A stretch of DNA of 64,000 nt, from assembly GCF_018991925.1 (NCBI RefSeq), contig NW_024735503.1, positions 5,207,795 to 5,271,794 of the forward strand. The letters run 5' to 3'. The notes beneath the pieces are model-generated. The model worked only from the letters and a program-made list of their open reading frames with translations. It ran no database searches and was not told the DNA's origin. How positions within the stretch are numbered: position 1 is the stretch's first letter; each line of letters opens with the position of its first letter. This DNA comes from Homarus americanus (lineage: Eukaryota; Arthropoda; Malacostraca; Decapoda; Nephropidae). This document shows positions 22,072 to 33,389 of the stretch, piece after piece. Position numbers and translations under genes: made by a program.

Positions 22072-23135
22072 ACAGGTGTTGTGTGATGGTGCCAAGTGTT
22101 GTGATGTGGAAAAGGCTGTTGTTATATGGTGCCAGGTGTTGTGATGTGGGTGCCATGTGTTGTGATGTGGTGCCAGATGTTGTGATGTGATTGCCAGGTG
22201 TTGTTATATGGTGCCAGGTGTTGTGGTGCAGTGTGTCAGGTGTTGTGGTGTGGTGCTGTGTGTCGAGGTGTCGTGAGGTGGTGCCGGTGTTGTGAGTGGT
22301 GCCAGGTGTTGTGAGGTGGTGCCAGGTGTGGTGTGAGGTGGTGCCAGGTGTTGTGGTGTGGTGCCGGTGTTGTGAGGTGGTGCCGGGTGTTGTGGTGTGG
22401 TGCCTGCCGGAGGTGAGGTGGTGCCGGGTGTTGCGTAGTGTGGTGCCGGTGTTGTGAGGTGGTGCCGGGTGTTGTGAGGTGGTGCCAGGTGTTGTGGTGT
22501 GGTGCCGGGTGTTGTGGTGTGGGTGCCGGGTGTTGTGGTGTGGTGCCAGGTGTTGTGAGGTGGTGCCAGGTGCTGTGGTGTGTGGTGCCAGGTGTTGTGG
22601 GTGGTGCCTGGTGTTGTGGTGTGGTGCCAGTGTTGTGGAGGTGGTGCCAGGTGTGTGTGTGGTGCAGGTGTTGTGGTGTGGTGCCAGGTGTTGTGATGGT
22701 GCCAGGTGTTGTGATGTGTGATGCCAGGTGTTGTGGTGTGGTGCCAGGTGTTGTGGTTGTGTGCTGCCAGGTTGTGGTGTGCTGCCAGGTGTTGTGATGT
22801 GGTGCCAGGTGTTGTGATGTGGTGGCAGGTGTTGTGATGTGGTGGCAGGTGTTGTGATGTGGTGCCAGGTGTTGTGGTGTGCTGCCAGGTTGTGGTGTGC
22901 TGCCAGGTGTTGTGAGGTGGTGCCGGTGTTGTGAGGTGGTGCCGGGTGTGTGGTGTGGTGCCAGTTGTGAGGTGGTGCCGGGTGTTGTGGTGTGGTGCCA
23001 GGGGGGTCGTGATGGGTGCCAGGTGTTGTGATGTGGTGCTAAGTCCTGTGATGTGGTGGCAGGGGTCGTGATGTGGTGCTAAGAATCCCTGTGATGTGGT
23101 GCCAGGGGTCGTGATGTGGTGCCAGGTGTTGTGAT
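22072..23135. repeat. 20-bp satellite, block 1
   Basis: About 1.06 kb of GTGGTGCCAGGTGTTGTGAT units with many variants. The same unit continues at 27078-27260 and 28154-28512, so three blocks appear to be one array interrupted by insertions. The 315-codon minus-strand frame is a repeat translation. Confidence 0.95.
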
Positions 23136-23172
23136 AAGAACATAAGAACATAAGAATGGAGAAACTGCAGCG

Positions 23173-24071
23173 CCATATATCTCAACCTCTTTCCCTCTCT
23201 CTCCTCCCTCCCCCCCCCCCTTCCCTCTCTCTAACTTCTATTTTTTATTCTCCCCTTTCCCTTCCTCCTACCTTCCATCTCTCTCCCTCCCTTCTTGTCC
23301 CTCCTCTCAATTCATCCACCTCTCTCATACCCCTCTCCATTCATTCCTCTTCCATTCCCCCCTCACCCATTCCCGCTCTTCTCACTTGCTGATCCTCTCT
23401 TCTCTTCCTCTCCCTCCCCTTCTCTTACTCTCCCTCCTCTTCTCTTCCATTCCCTCCCTCTCTCTTTATCTCATTTTTTCATCCATATCTTTCCCTTCCC
23501 CTACCTCCTCCTGTCTCCCTCCCTCTCTTCTTCCCTCTTTCTTGCTTTACCTTTCTCTCTTTATTCCTCTCTCTTCCACTCCCTTCGCCCTCTTACTCTC
23601 CCCTTCTCTTTCTCTTCCCTCCGCCTATTCCCACCCACCTCTCTCCCTTCCGCCCCCCTCTGTCTTCATCTTCCCTCCCCCTCTTTTCCTCTCCCCTCCT
23701 TCTCTTCCCATTCATCCCTCTCCCTTTCCCTCGCTCTCTCCCTCTCCTTCTTCCTCTCCCTCTCTCTCACTTCTTCTCCATCTCTCCCTTCCTCTCCCTC
23801 CCTCCCTCCCTCCTCCATACCTCTTCCTCCTCCTTGGCGTCTTCCCTTCTTCCTCTTCCATTACCAACTTCACCACCACCACCCTCTTCTCCTCCTCCTC
23901 GTCATCTTCTTCCTCCTCCTCACGACCATCTTCCCCACCACCTCTTATCCTCGCTGCCGTCTTCAATACCACTTCCTCCTCCTTCTCCATCACCATCTTC
24001 CCCACCTTTTCCTCCCTCTCTGTCGTCTTCCCCACCTCCTCCTCCTCCTCCTACACGTGAACACTATATTA
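23173..24071. mobile_element. About 900-bp pyrimidine-rich insertion in the A1 3' UTR
   Basis: The A1 sequence is interrupted inside ACTGCAGCGGGCC. TGCAGCG occurs on both sides of the block (23166-23172 and 24072-24078), a 7-bp direct repeat as made by a target-site duplication. The block is almost pure C/T on the plus strand, with non-repetitive ends (CCATATATCTC and ACACTATATTA). No ORF with recognisable content. Its origin is unknown. Confidence 0.65.
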
Positions 24072-24108
24072 TGCAGCGGGCCTATTGGCCCATACTGGGC
24101 AGTCCCGT

Positions 24109-27053
24109 TTACACCCAACCCCTATTGCTCATATGAGCATCCAACCTATGTTTGAAGCAATTCAGCGTATTCGAGTTAATGATGATATTTGGTAACTTGT
24201 TCCATTCATCCACTACTCTGTTTCCAAACCAGTGTTTACCTATTTCACGCCTAAATCTAAATTTGTCTAATTTAAAACCATTGTTACGAGTTCGCTCCTG
24301 GTTGGATAATTTGAGTACCTTTGTAATGTCCCCTTTGTTTAGCCCTGCCTTCCACTTATACACCTCTATCAGGTCGCCCCTCGCTCTACGTCTCTCAAGG
24401 GAGTGCAAATTAAGATGCTTTAACCTGTCTCTATACTCAAGGTTCCTAAAGCCCGGGATTAGTCTTGTCATTCTCCTCTGAATTCTTTCCAAGGATTCTA
24501 TATCCATTCTGTAATACGGTGACCAGAACTGCGTAATCCAGGTGTGGTCTCACAAGAGCAAGATACAGTTTTAGGATGACCTCGCTAGTCTTGTAACTAA
24601 CACTCCTTTATATGAACCCAAGTACTTTATTAGCCTTGTTACGAGCAAAAACACATTGTTTACTTGGCTTAAGGTTCCTACTTATCATTACTCCTAAATC
24701 TCTCTCGCAGTCGGATTTCTCTATGGCATCGTGTTCATCTGGTTCCTGGTTTCCCTGTTTATATCTCCTATACTGAGTACTTTACATTTGTCGACGTTGA
24801 ATTTCATCTGCCATTTTTCAGACCATTCGAAAAATTTGTTTAGATCTTCCTGTAGTTTTGCCGAGTCCTCGTCAGATTTGATAACACGTCCTATTTTAGT
24901 GTCATCAGCAAATTTACTTATGTTGCTGTCTATGCCGATATCTATGTCGTTTATGTATATAATAAACAAAAATGGTCCAAGTACTGAGCCTTGGGGAACT
25001 CCACTTGTGACGTTGCTCCAATGGGACTTAGTGCTGTTAATGCTCACTCGCTGTTTCCTGTCCTGTAACCACGCCCTAATCCATTTAAGGATGTCACCTT
25101 TGATGCCATGAGCTTCTACCTTTCAAATTAGTCTTTCGTGGGGGACTCTGTCGAAGGCTTTGCTAAAGTCGAGATATACCACATCATAATTGTGCCCCTC
25201 GTCCACCGATTCGAAAACTGATGAAAAGAATGTTAATAGATTAGTTAGGCAAGAACGTCCGCTTGTGAAGCCATGCTGGGAATCATTGATCAATCTGTGC
25301 TTCTCCAGGTGATTTCGAATAGAGTTTGAAATGATTGCTTCCAGTAATTTGCCTACTATTGATGTTAGACTGATTGGGCGGTAGTTAGAGGATAGTGATC
25401 TATCCCCTTCTTGAAAATCGGTATTACATTCGCTATCCTCCAGGATTCTGGTACTACACCTGTTTTTAAGGACATGTTAAACAACTTTGCTAAGGGCATA
25501 CTAAGCTCTTCCTTACATTCCTTTAATACTCTGGCAAATATCTCATCGGGACCAGGTGACTTATTAGGCTTTAGTTTGTCTATTTGCTTACTAACATCGT
25601 TACTAGTCACTACTATCTCACTTAATTTGTTTTCTTCACTATCTCTGAATAGAGTCGGTGCCTCGGGTATCATGTTTAAATTTTCGGTGGTGAAAACTGT
25701 TGAAAAATATTTATTCAAATTATTGCTCATTTCTCCGTCGTTATCAGTGAGCTTGCCGGAGTCTGACCGTATTGGTCCAATCTTTTCTCGTGTTTTAGTT
25801 TGATACATTTGGTAGAATCCTTTGGGGTTTGTCTTCGCCTCCCTTGCTATCCTTACCTCATCATTCCTCTTTGCTTTCCTTATCTCGGTTTTAACCCTAC
25901 TCGCCAATACCCTATAATAGTCCCGGAGGTGAATTTCGCCACGATTTATCCTTCTACCTATAGCCTTCCTTTGGCCAATGATGTTCTTTAAATAATTATT
26001 TATCCATTTAGGGTCATTGTTGTCTGATCTGAGTTTTTTGTATGGTATGTTCTGCCTTTGTGCATTAAGGAACTCACTATTTAAATTGTCGTGGAACTCG
26101 GCAATCTCAGATCTCGTTATCAGGCCGGTGTCATCTGTCAGGTTCACAGCCAAGCGCGACACCCCCTCTCTCAAGTGCCTCTTTAAACTGTCAAAGTTTG
26201 CCCTTCTGATATCTGGTACTTTAGTGGAATTTTCCTTACGTCTGCCTTGAAAATCTAACTGGAATCGAATTTCTTTGTGATCGCTGTTTGCAAGTTCGTT
26301 CCCTACCTCGACATTGCTATTGAGGTTTTCTCTGTTCGACAGAACTAAATCCAGTATATTATTACCCCGTGTGGGTTCGGTTATATGTTGACTTAGGAAA
26401 CAGTCCTGGATCGTCTCGAGAAAATCCTCTGATTCTGAGTTACCCGTAAGGTCAGTCCAATCTATTTGGCCAAGGTTAAAGTCGCCTACTATACAGACTT
26501 TGTTGTGTGTGGAAGCCCTGCCCATTTCATCCCAGATAAGTCGCTCATTGATGCTATCAAGATTGGGGGGTCTATATATTACTCCTGTGATTAATTTTTC
26601 CCGACCGTCGCTTAATTCTATCCAAATTGTTTCTGTATTCCTCTCAGTTTTTATTTCCTTATTTATTTCACACTTCAGATTATCCCTAACATAGATTGCT
26701 ACTCCGCCTCCTTTCCTGGTCTGCCTATCGGTATGGAACAGTTTGTAACCCGCAATTTGGTATCCGACTGGTAATTCACATGTGTCTAGGTTGATCCATG
26801 TTTCAGTGAATGCAATTATATCGATTTCTTCGGTACATACCAAGGCCCTAATATCATCCATTTTGTTTCTCATACTTCTACTGTTTGCATAGTATACATT
26901 TAAGTTAGTCGTGTTCTGAGTCCTCCCCTTACCGCGTTTAGTTTTAAACTCTCTGTCTAATTTAGTTTTGTCATCATTCCTAACATTATTTCCCTGTAAT
27001 CTTTCGCCTTGTTTATCCGCTCCCACTGCAGTCTCCTCCGCCCCCGTGCCCAT
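24109..27053 (-). pseudogene. Family A ORF2: APE endonuclease-reverse transcriptase, frameshifted
   Basis: The start is taken at the Met at about 27053 (MGTGAEETAVG), equivalent to the A2 start. The APE domain shows LNVYYANSRSMRNKMDD, FTETWINL (catalytic Glu), VIYRPPN, VGDFNLGQIDW and NSDHKEI. A linker follows, then the reverse transcriptase fingers (NKSPGPDEIFARVLKE, WRIANVIPIFKKG). Here C4 at 25404-25407 replaces the C5 of A2 and shifts the frame. Motif A (DVVYLDFSKAFDRVPHERL), [14 protein letters not shown] and the FADD box follow in another frame (24721-25047), which then shifts again. The C-terminal domain resumes at 24109-24507. Other lesions include a stop near 25120. Nuclease and polymerase residues are conserved but the gene is broken. 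Confidence 0.9.
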
Positions 27054-27077
27054 ATGTTCTCTTAGCAGTTTAAAGAC

Positions 27078-27260
27078 TGTGATGTGGTGCCAGGGGTCGT
27101 GATGTGGTGCTATGGGTCGTGATGTGGTGCCAGGGGTCGTGATGTGGTGCCAGGTGTTGTGATGTGGTGTCAGGTGTTGTGATGTGGTGCCAGGGGTCGT
27201 GATGTGGTGCCAGGGGTCGTGATGTGGTGCCAGGGGTCGTGATGTGGTGCCAGGGGTCGT
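27078..27260. repeat. 20-bp satellite, block 2
   Basis: Nine units of GTGATGTGGTGCCAGGGGTC type between A1 and the LTR-like insertion. Confidence 0.93.
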
Positions 27261-28153
27261 ATAATGCGACAGAACACAATGAGAGGAGATTACATATTTA
27301 GGTAAGAATAGAGAGTAGGAATGTAAAGATAGGAAACTTGGTAGCATGGCCGGGATGTTATTTACTCAGCGTCAATAAGCTTATCTTATCTCGTATGTCA
27401 ATACACATATATTACTTCTTAAAGGGACAACTTGTTAAACACCTCTTCGATACAACTATTTATTAATTCACTCAATGACATGGACACATTAATATCACTA
27501 TTATATCGGGGTACTAACACATTATGTTTTACGTTACTCGACACTAACTCTCGGACACACCTGAATGAATACACTTCCCACAGTAGGTAACTCACCCTAG
27601 GAGTCGTTCTGACAAGACTCACGTGTACCCTGACGTAGGCCCAGTGGATGCTTGGCTGGGCTGCCTCCTATGGGAGGCTTCTGCATAGCTGGGGTCTGGT
27701 CGGGAAGTCCCCCTCCCGACCTGGGGAGAGGACAAGTGTGACTCTGAGAATCTCCAGAGTAATGTTCGAATGTTCGAATGGCAACCAGAATCAGAATGAA
27801 TATGCCAGAATGATAATCACCACCAGAATGATGATGGAATCGCCCTGGACGGGACTGTAGGGCCTTTATATGGGGTCGGCCCAGCCGGCCTCTGACCTCT
27901 AACCAATTATCACTAAACTGGTTAGATCTGGATAGCTGTGTGCAGGTGTGGTCCTGCCCAGGTGTCTTGGTTAGGTGAGGTTGTAGGTCACCCGGCTAAC
28001 TCACGTCATTAGCGGGCGAGGTCAAGTCCCTAGGGTCGACCTGAGGTGTGTAAAACCCGGAATGTGGTGGTACCACGAGGTCTGTAGTGTACTTGCTGTT
28101 ATATGTGACATAATTCTGGGCTGTAAGCTTTGGTCTGACAATCAATCATTACA
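27261..28153 (-). mobile_element. Candidate solo LTR inside the satellite
   Basis: An 893-bp unique segment interrupts the satellite and is flanked by GTCGT on both sides (27256-27260, 28154-28158). Read on the minus strand it begins TGTAATG and ends CATTATA, short inverted ends close to the TG...CA of LTRs. It has a TATA box CATATAAAGG (27872-27863) and, about 400 bp further, AATAAA (near 27464-27459). These fit U3-R-U5 order. No internal retrotransposon coding region or second LTR is seen, and the first TG has decayed at one end. Confidence 0.45.
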
Positions 28154-28512
28154 GTCGTGATGTGGTGCCAGGGGTCGTGATGTGGTGCCAGGGTCGATGT
28201 GGTGCCAGGGGTCGTGATGTGGTGCCAGGGGTCGTGATGTGGTGCCAGGGATTGTGATGTGGTGCTAAGTCCTGTGATATAGTGCCAGGGGTCGTGATGT
28301 GGTGCCAGGGGTTGTGATGTGGTGCCAGGGGTTGTGATGTGGTGCCAGGGTCGTGATGTGGTGCCAGGTGCTGTGATGTGGTGCCAGGGGTCGTGATGTG
28401 GTGCCAGGGTCGTGATGTGTGCCAGTCGGTGCCAGGGGTCGTGATGTGGTGCCAGGTGTTGTGATGTGGTGCCAGGGGTCGTGATGTGGTGCTAAGTCCT
28501 GTGATGTGGTGC
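28154..28512. repeat. 20-bp satellite, block 3
   Basis: Continuation of the satellite after the LTR-like insertion, mostly GTGATGTGGTGCCAGGGGTC units. Confidence 0.93.
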
Positions 28513-28568
28513 TTCTTACCCATCTTGCTGGGCAGTTCCTTCTCTTCCACCCCACCATCTTCAAATAC

Positions 28569-28570
<2 letters not shown>

Positions 28571-28632
<62 letters not shown>
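28571..28632. repeat. (GT)n microsatellite
   Basis: About 62 bp. Confidence 0.97.
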
Positions 28633-28637
<5 letters not shown>

Positions 28638-29391
28638 AGAGGGGTATTGGTTAACTGACATGATAGATACAATTTGCCTGACTGGGATGACTCATTCACT
28701 GGCAGATGATTATCTGGCTGACTAGTCACTGCTTGATGATCGGCTCTATTAATTACCTGTATTACAAAGTGTTACCAGACCAGGTACGATGTCACACCGG
28801 TACCTCCTCCGCTATTGACTTAATGTTTGACGACTTAATTTACCTGTAGGTACCTGACTAACTGATGACCTAAGATAGAACACAAACAGTAATACCTGAA
28901 ATGATGTAGAGACTACTTTCCTGCACGGCACCTATAATACTTTCCAGGGAGGACACTTACCCTCCACGTGGTTCAGGTATACGGTCAGTAACCTCTATCC
29001 CCCCCCCCCCCCGACCCTTACACCGTCCCCGCCCTCGCCCCCGACTTTTCCCCCACCCCCTCCTTCCCACCCCCTCACTAACAGCCAGGGTTCCCGCCAT
29101 TACAGGTATGACCCAGAGTTTAGATACGAGAAGATGGATCACCTGAAGATTAAACCCCCCATAGTGTTTTTTCACCTGATGATTAAACAGTAAACACCAG
29201 AACACTTTCTGGAGGTGTAAGGTTAGGTTTGGTTAGGTTAGCGTTAGGTTAGATTAGGTTAGCTTACCGTTAGGGTGTTTAATAATCAGGTGGACTACGA
29301 ATATGAGAACGACTCCAATTATCTCACTTCAACTACGTCAGAGAACAACAGATTGATAGCCATAATGGGGCGGAAAATGCACTGAGACTAT
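28633..29391. other. Unassigned stretch with C-run and dispersed motifs
   Basis: A C13 run at 29000-29013 in C-rich DNA. CACCTGAAGATTAAACC at 29139-29155, CACCTGATGATTAAAC at 29172-29187, TTAGG-like repeats at 29219-29270 and an inverted copy of the motif at 29275-29293. No gene. Confidence 0.55.
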
Positions 29392-29472
29392 ATAAGAACA
29401 TAAGAACATAAGAAAATAAGGAGTCTGCAATAGGCTGGTTGGCCTGTGCATGGCAGCTCCTGTCGAGAGTTA

Positions 29473-32270
29473 CTACCACTCTCTATCATCCATGAATCTA
29501 TCTAGCCTCCTTTTGAAACTGTCCAGAGTTCCCGCACTTACTACAAAGTTGCTAAGCTTGTTCCACTCGTCCACCACCCTATTTGTGAACCAGTTTCTTC
29601 CTATCTCCCTCCTAAACCTAAACTTATCCAACTTGAATCCGTTGCTCCGAGTCCTATCCCGCTCGGATATTATAAGAACTTTATCTATATCCCCTTTATT
29701 GATTCCTTTCACCCACTTAAAAACTTCTATCATATCTCCCGGCACGCTTCGTCTTTCTAGGGAATGCAAGTTAAGTTTCTTTAACCTATCCTGATATGGA
29801 AGGTTTCTAAGTCCCGGAATCATTTTTGTCATTCTTCACTGCACCGACTCTAGTGAATTTATATCCATTCTATAATAGGGGCACCAGAACTGAACCACAC
29901 AATCGAGGTGCGGCCTGACTAGCGCAAGATATAGTTGCAATAAGACCTCTGCACTCTTGTTACTTACATTTCTAGATATAAAACCCAATACTCTGTTCGC
30001 CTTATTTCGAACATTAACGCACTGTTTTCTAGGCCGTAGGTCCGGGCTTACAAGTACCCCTAGGTCTCTTTCACAAGTCGACTTCTCTAGGTTGATGTTG
30101 TTAAGGCTATATACATTATAAGTATTTGTTCTTCCAATATTAAGTACGCTGCACTTGCTGGTGTTGAATTTCATTTGCCATTTTTCAGACCACCCCTGCA
30201 GTTTATTTAGATCCTCCTGTAATGCATTTGCATCCTGCCCTGAATTAATTTGCCGCCCTATTTTGGTGTCACCCGCAAACTTGCTTATGTCACTGCTGAT
30301 CCCAATATCTAGATCGTTTATGTAGATTATGAACAAGAGTGGGCCTAGTACTGACCCCTGGGGAACCCCACTGGTTACACGGCCCCACTCAGATTTAACA
30401 CCATCTACGCTGACCCTCTGCGTTCTATCGGTGAGCCATGAGTTTATCCAATTTAAAACTTTCCTCTCGATACCATGAGCCTTAATTTTTCTCAGAAGCC
30501 TCTGATGCGGTACTCTGTCAAATGCTTTGCTAAAGTCTAAGTAAATAACATCGTAATTTTCGTCATTATCTACTACCTCGAAGACTTTCCTAAAAAACGT
30601 TAGCAGATTTGTTAGACAAGATTTTCCCTTTGTAAACCCATGTTGAGAGTCGTAGATTAATTTGCTTTTCTCTAGATGCGATCGGATGCTATCTGCTATA
30701 ATTGATTCAAGAAATTTCCCCACTACTGACGTCAAACTGATCGGCCGGTAATTTGACGCTGATGCTCTGTCTCCCTTTTTGAATATGGGTACTACATTTG
30801 CCTGATTCCACAAGTCTGGCACAACTCCAGTGTCTAATGATTTTGTAAATAAGTTTACAAGGGGTCCGCTAATATGTTCCCTACACTCTTTCAAGACTCG
30901 AGGGAAAATTTCACACCGGCCCTGGAGATTTTGTTTTCTTTAGTTTATTTATCTTCTTAAGAACATCCTCTTTTCTGATAGTGATATTCTTTAATTTCTC
31001 TTCTTTCTTTCCCTTAAATATCAGTCCCACCTCTGGAATTTCATCTCAAATTTCTTCTGTGAAAACTGATAAGAAGTAGCTGTTCAATGCTTTGCTTATT
31101 TCTCCACTGCCATTTATCACTTCTACCCTCCCTGACTTTAAAGGCCCAACTTTGTCCTTGACCTTTGTCCTATATACCTGGAAAAATCCCTTGGGATTCG
31201 CCTTGGATTCTCTTGCTATTTTGATTTCATAGTCTCTCTTTGCTTTCCTTATATTTTTCTTAACATTCCTAGATAGTTCATTATACCTGTTTCTGAGCTG
31301 CTCCTCCCCTCCCTTTAATTTCTTATATATTCCTTTCTTTAGTCCTATGTCATGTTTAAGTTTTCTGGTCATCCACCTTGGCTCATTCTTATTTGACCAA
31401 TATTTTTCTGTGTGGTATATTTTGTTCTTGTGCTTTATGTAGTATACTAGTGAATATATTATAGTCATGATCATTTGTTGTGTCATCTATGACCTCACCC
31501 CTTCCTACTGGGGACTGACGTGACTGTTCCCAGGTGACCTCACCTAGGTACCTTCTTAACCCCTGATAATCCGCCAACCGAAAGTTTGGGACTCTGACCA
31601 TATTGTCATTGTTTTTCTTTTCCCAATTTAGGGTGAACCTGATTTCTCTGTGATCACTGTTACCTAGTTCTTCCCCTACTGTGATATCTCTGATAATATT
31701 TTCTTTATTTGTTAATACTAGGTCTAATATATTGTCACCTCTAGTAGGTTCTGTAATTAGTTGTTTCAAAAAATTGTCCTGTACTGCGTCTAGGAAGTCT
31801 TCAGATTCATAGTCGCCTACAATGTTGTCCCAGTCAATATTTCTGAAGTTGAAATCCCCCATAATGCATAGGTTGTTATATTTTGCTGCCCTACTCATTT
31901 CCTGCCATATGGGCTGAGCTGCTTCTTTGCCAAGACTTGGGGGCCTGTAAATCACTCCCATAATTAGTTTTTCTCTTCCTTCCGTGATTTCTACCCACAC
32001 AGACTCGGTTCCTATTTCACCCTTTATTGAATTATTAATACAACATTTTAATGTATCCTTGACGAAGAGTGCGACCCCTCCCCCCTTCCTACCTTCCCTG
32101 TCCTTGTGAAAAAGGTTGTACCCTTCTATGTGGTACTCTGATAAAAAAATTTTGCTCGCCAGATTCATCCAAGTTTCGGTGATTGCTATGACGTCTACAT
32201 TCTCGGTACATACAACCGCTCTCAGCAAGTCTATTTTATTTCTAACGCTCCTACTGTTTGTATAGTATAC
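29473..32270 (-). pseudogene. Family B ORF2: APE endonuclease-reverse transcriptase, degenerate
   Basis: Segments in order: APE endonuclease (31389-32228 plus a few upstream codons: AITETWMNL, VIYRPPS, MGDFNFRNIDW, NSDHREI), linker (31046-31486, another frame), reverse transcriptase (29836-30894: [52 protein letters not shown]) and C-terminal domain (29473-29832, after a CGA-to-TGA stop at about 29840). The polymerase box is FAGD instead of FADD (SKFAGDTKIG), so the first aspartate of the catalytic pair is lost. With at least three frame breaks the copy is inactive. Confidence 0.9.
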
Positions 32271-32377
32271 ATTTAAACCTACCCTTCCCTGGTCCTGTTT
32301 TACCCCTTGTCCTGAGCAACTAATTTTACTTCCCAGGACCTGCTTGTTTTTTGACTCCCACTTTCCCCGACCCCTCT

Positions 32378-33202
32378 CTACTGGCGAAACCCCCCCTTCG
32401 GAGTGACAATTTCACGCTCCAGGGATGCAGACAACGTCTTTACCCCCTCACGAGACAAGTGTACTCTGTCGCGACAGTACAGGTAGTCGTTGCCATAGAA
32501 TCGTTGCCAGTTATCAATGAATGCCCAACCATTGTTTGCACAATGTTTCTCCAGTCGGCAATTTATAGCAATTGCCCTGGACAGCCATTCACGACCAACC
32601 CCTCTTCTAGGCAAGACTCCACATACTATCGGGATCCCTCCGTATCTCTAATCTTCCCCAGCGCCTCCCTATACCTCTTGAAAAGTTGCTCACTCCTAAC
32701 CTTACCTATGTCGTTTCCTCCCACACTAAGACACACTACTGGATTGGTACCCTCCCCTGACAAAACCCTGTCTAACCTCTCGGCTACATGCCCTATCCCA
32801 GCTCCAGGAAAACACACCCTAGTCCTACGTTTCCTATCTCTCGCACAAAAAGCCCTATCTACAAACCTCACCTGGCTGTCCCCAACTACCACGACCTTAC
32901 CTGTGGGCAGGGTTTGTACAACTGCCCTTTCCTCTCCTTGATCCATACCGTCCTGCCTCTTCTCTTCCTTGCCAGCTTCCTCCAGCACCTGGTAAGGGTT
33001 ACTACGCTCCACACCCTGGTCAGCTTTCCTGAGCCTGACCCTAGTCCCCTTGGAAACAACCACTCTCCACGCCTGCTCCTCCTTCGCAGGTGTCCTGCTA
33101 GGCAAGACACCTACCTGAAGGAGTTCCGTCCTGAGGGCTTCATTTTCCCCCTTTACTGTAAGTGAGTGAGCTCTCTGGGGAACAACTTCCTACATGAGGG
33201 TG
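32378..33202 (-). pseudogene. Family B ORF1 with SGNH/GDSL esterase domain, one frameshift
   Basis: The upstream frame (33105 to 32626, coding-like back to a stop near 33202) has a basic N-terminal part and then VVVVGDSQVRFVD (GDS block with the nucleophile Ser), CFPGAGIGHV (second block) and LSVGGNDIG (GxND block). The frame shifts near 32625 and continues at 32378-32614 with GVLPRRGVGREW and CRDRVHLSREGVKTL, whose D-x-x-H supplies the catalytic Asp and His. All four SGNH blocks are therefore visible in order. In CR1 LINEs such an ORF1 esterase is thought to act with the RNP, perhaps in membrane or nuclear access. The single shift makes this copy a pseudogene or reflects an assembly error. 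Confidence 0.85.
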
Positions 33203-33389
33203 ACGACCAAGGAGTCTCTTCAACTTGATGTGTGTTGTTTTCCCTCCGTAAAAAAATAAATTGTGACGTGAATTTGGTGATGAAAATGGAGTGAAAATTG
33301 TACTAAGACTCTAGGATAAGTTGGTGTGTTTTCTGTGACGTAAACAAGAAGGGCGCCTCTAATGCTCCGTGCGCTAGACTAGTTGTGAT

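Larger units (their letters stand above)
23136..27077 (-). mobile_element. CR1-like family A LINE, near complete, with internal insertion (A1)
   Basis: Reading from the 5' end at 27077 to the tail at 23136 there is ORF2 (endonuclease and reverse transcriptase), a 3' UTR and an AAGAACATAAG-type tail. TGTGAT flanks both ends (23130-23135, 27078-27083), a possible target duplication, but the host is a repeat so this is weak. A pyrimidine-rich block (23173-24071) lies inside the 3' UTR. Without it the copy is about 3.04 kb. It stops about 70 bp short of the 5' end of the A2 copy. Confidence 0.92.
29392..33389 (-). mobile_element. CR1-like family B LINE, nearly full length (B2)
   Basis: About 4.0 kb. 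The minus-strand order is 5' region (33389-33200), ORF1 with an SGNH-esterase domain (to 32378), ORF2 (about 32270-29473), 3' UTR and an 8-bp repeat tail (29392-29420). CR1 LINEs are known to carry an esterase in ORF1, which supports the clade assignment made from ORF2 and the tail. The 5' boundary is unclear because a family A tail starts at 33390. Both ORFs are disrupted. Confidence 0.88.

Noticed and set aside
22204..23151. 315-codon minus-strand frame
   Set aside because: Translation of the 20-bp satellite (TTPGTTSQHLAPH).
23295..24155. 286-codon plus-strand Ser/Pro/Leu frame
   Set aside because: C/T-only sequence has few stop codons. There is no recognisable protein and the reverse strand is open too.
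24152..24481. Plus-strand frames opposite LINE ORF2 (also at 29450, 48188, 57242 and 57991)
   Set aside because: Conserved between copies only because they are antisense shadows of the real minus-strand ORF2.
32351..33165. Plus-strand frames of 125-196 codons
   Set aside because: Antisense to the esterase ORF1, which has ordered catalytic blocks.
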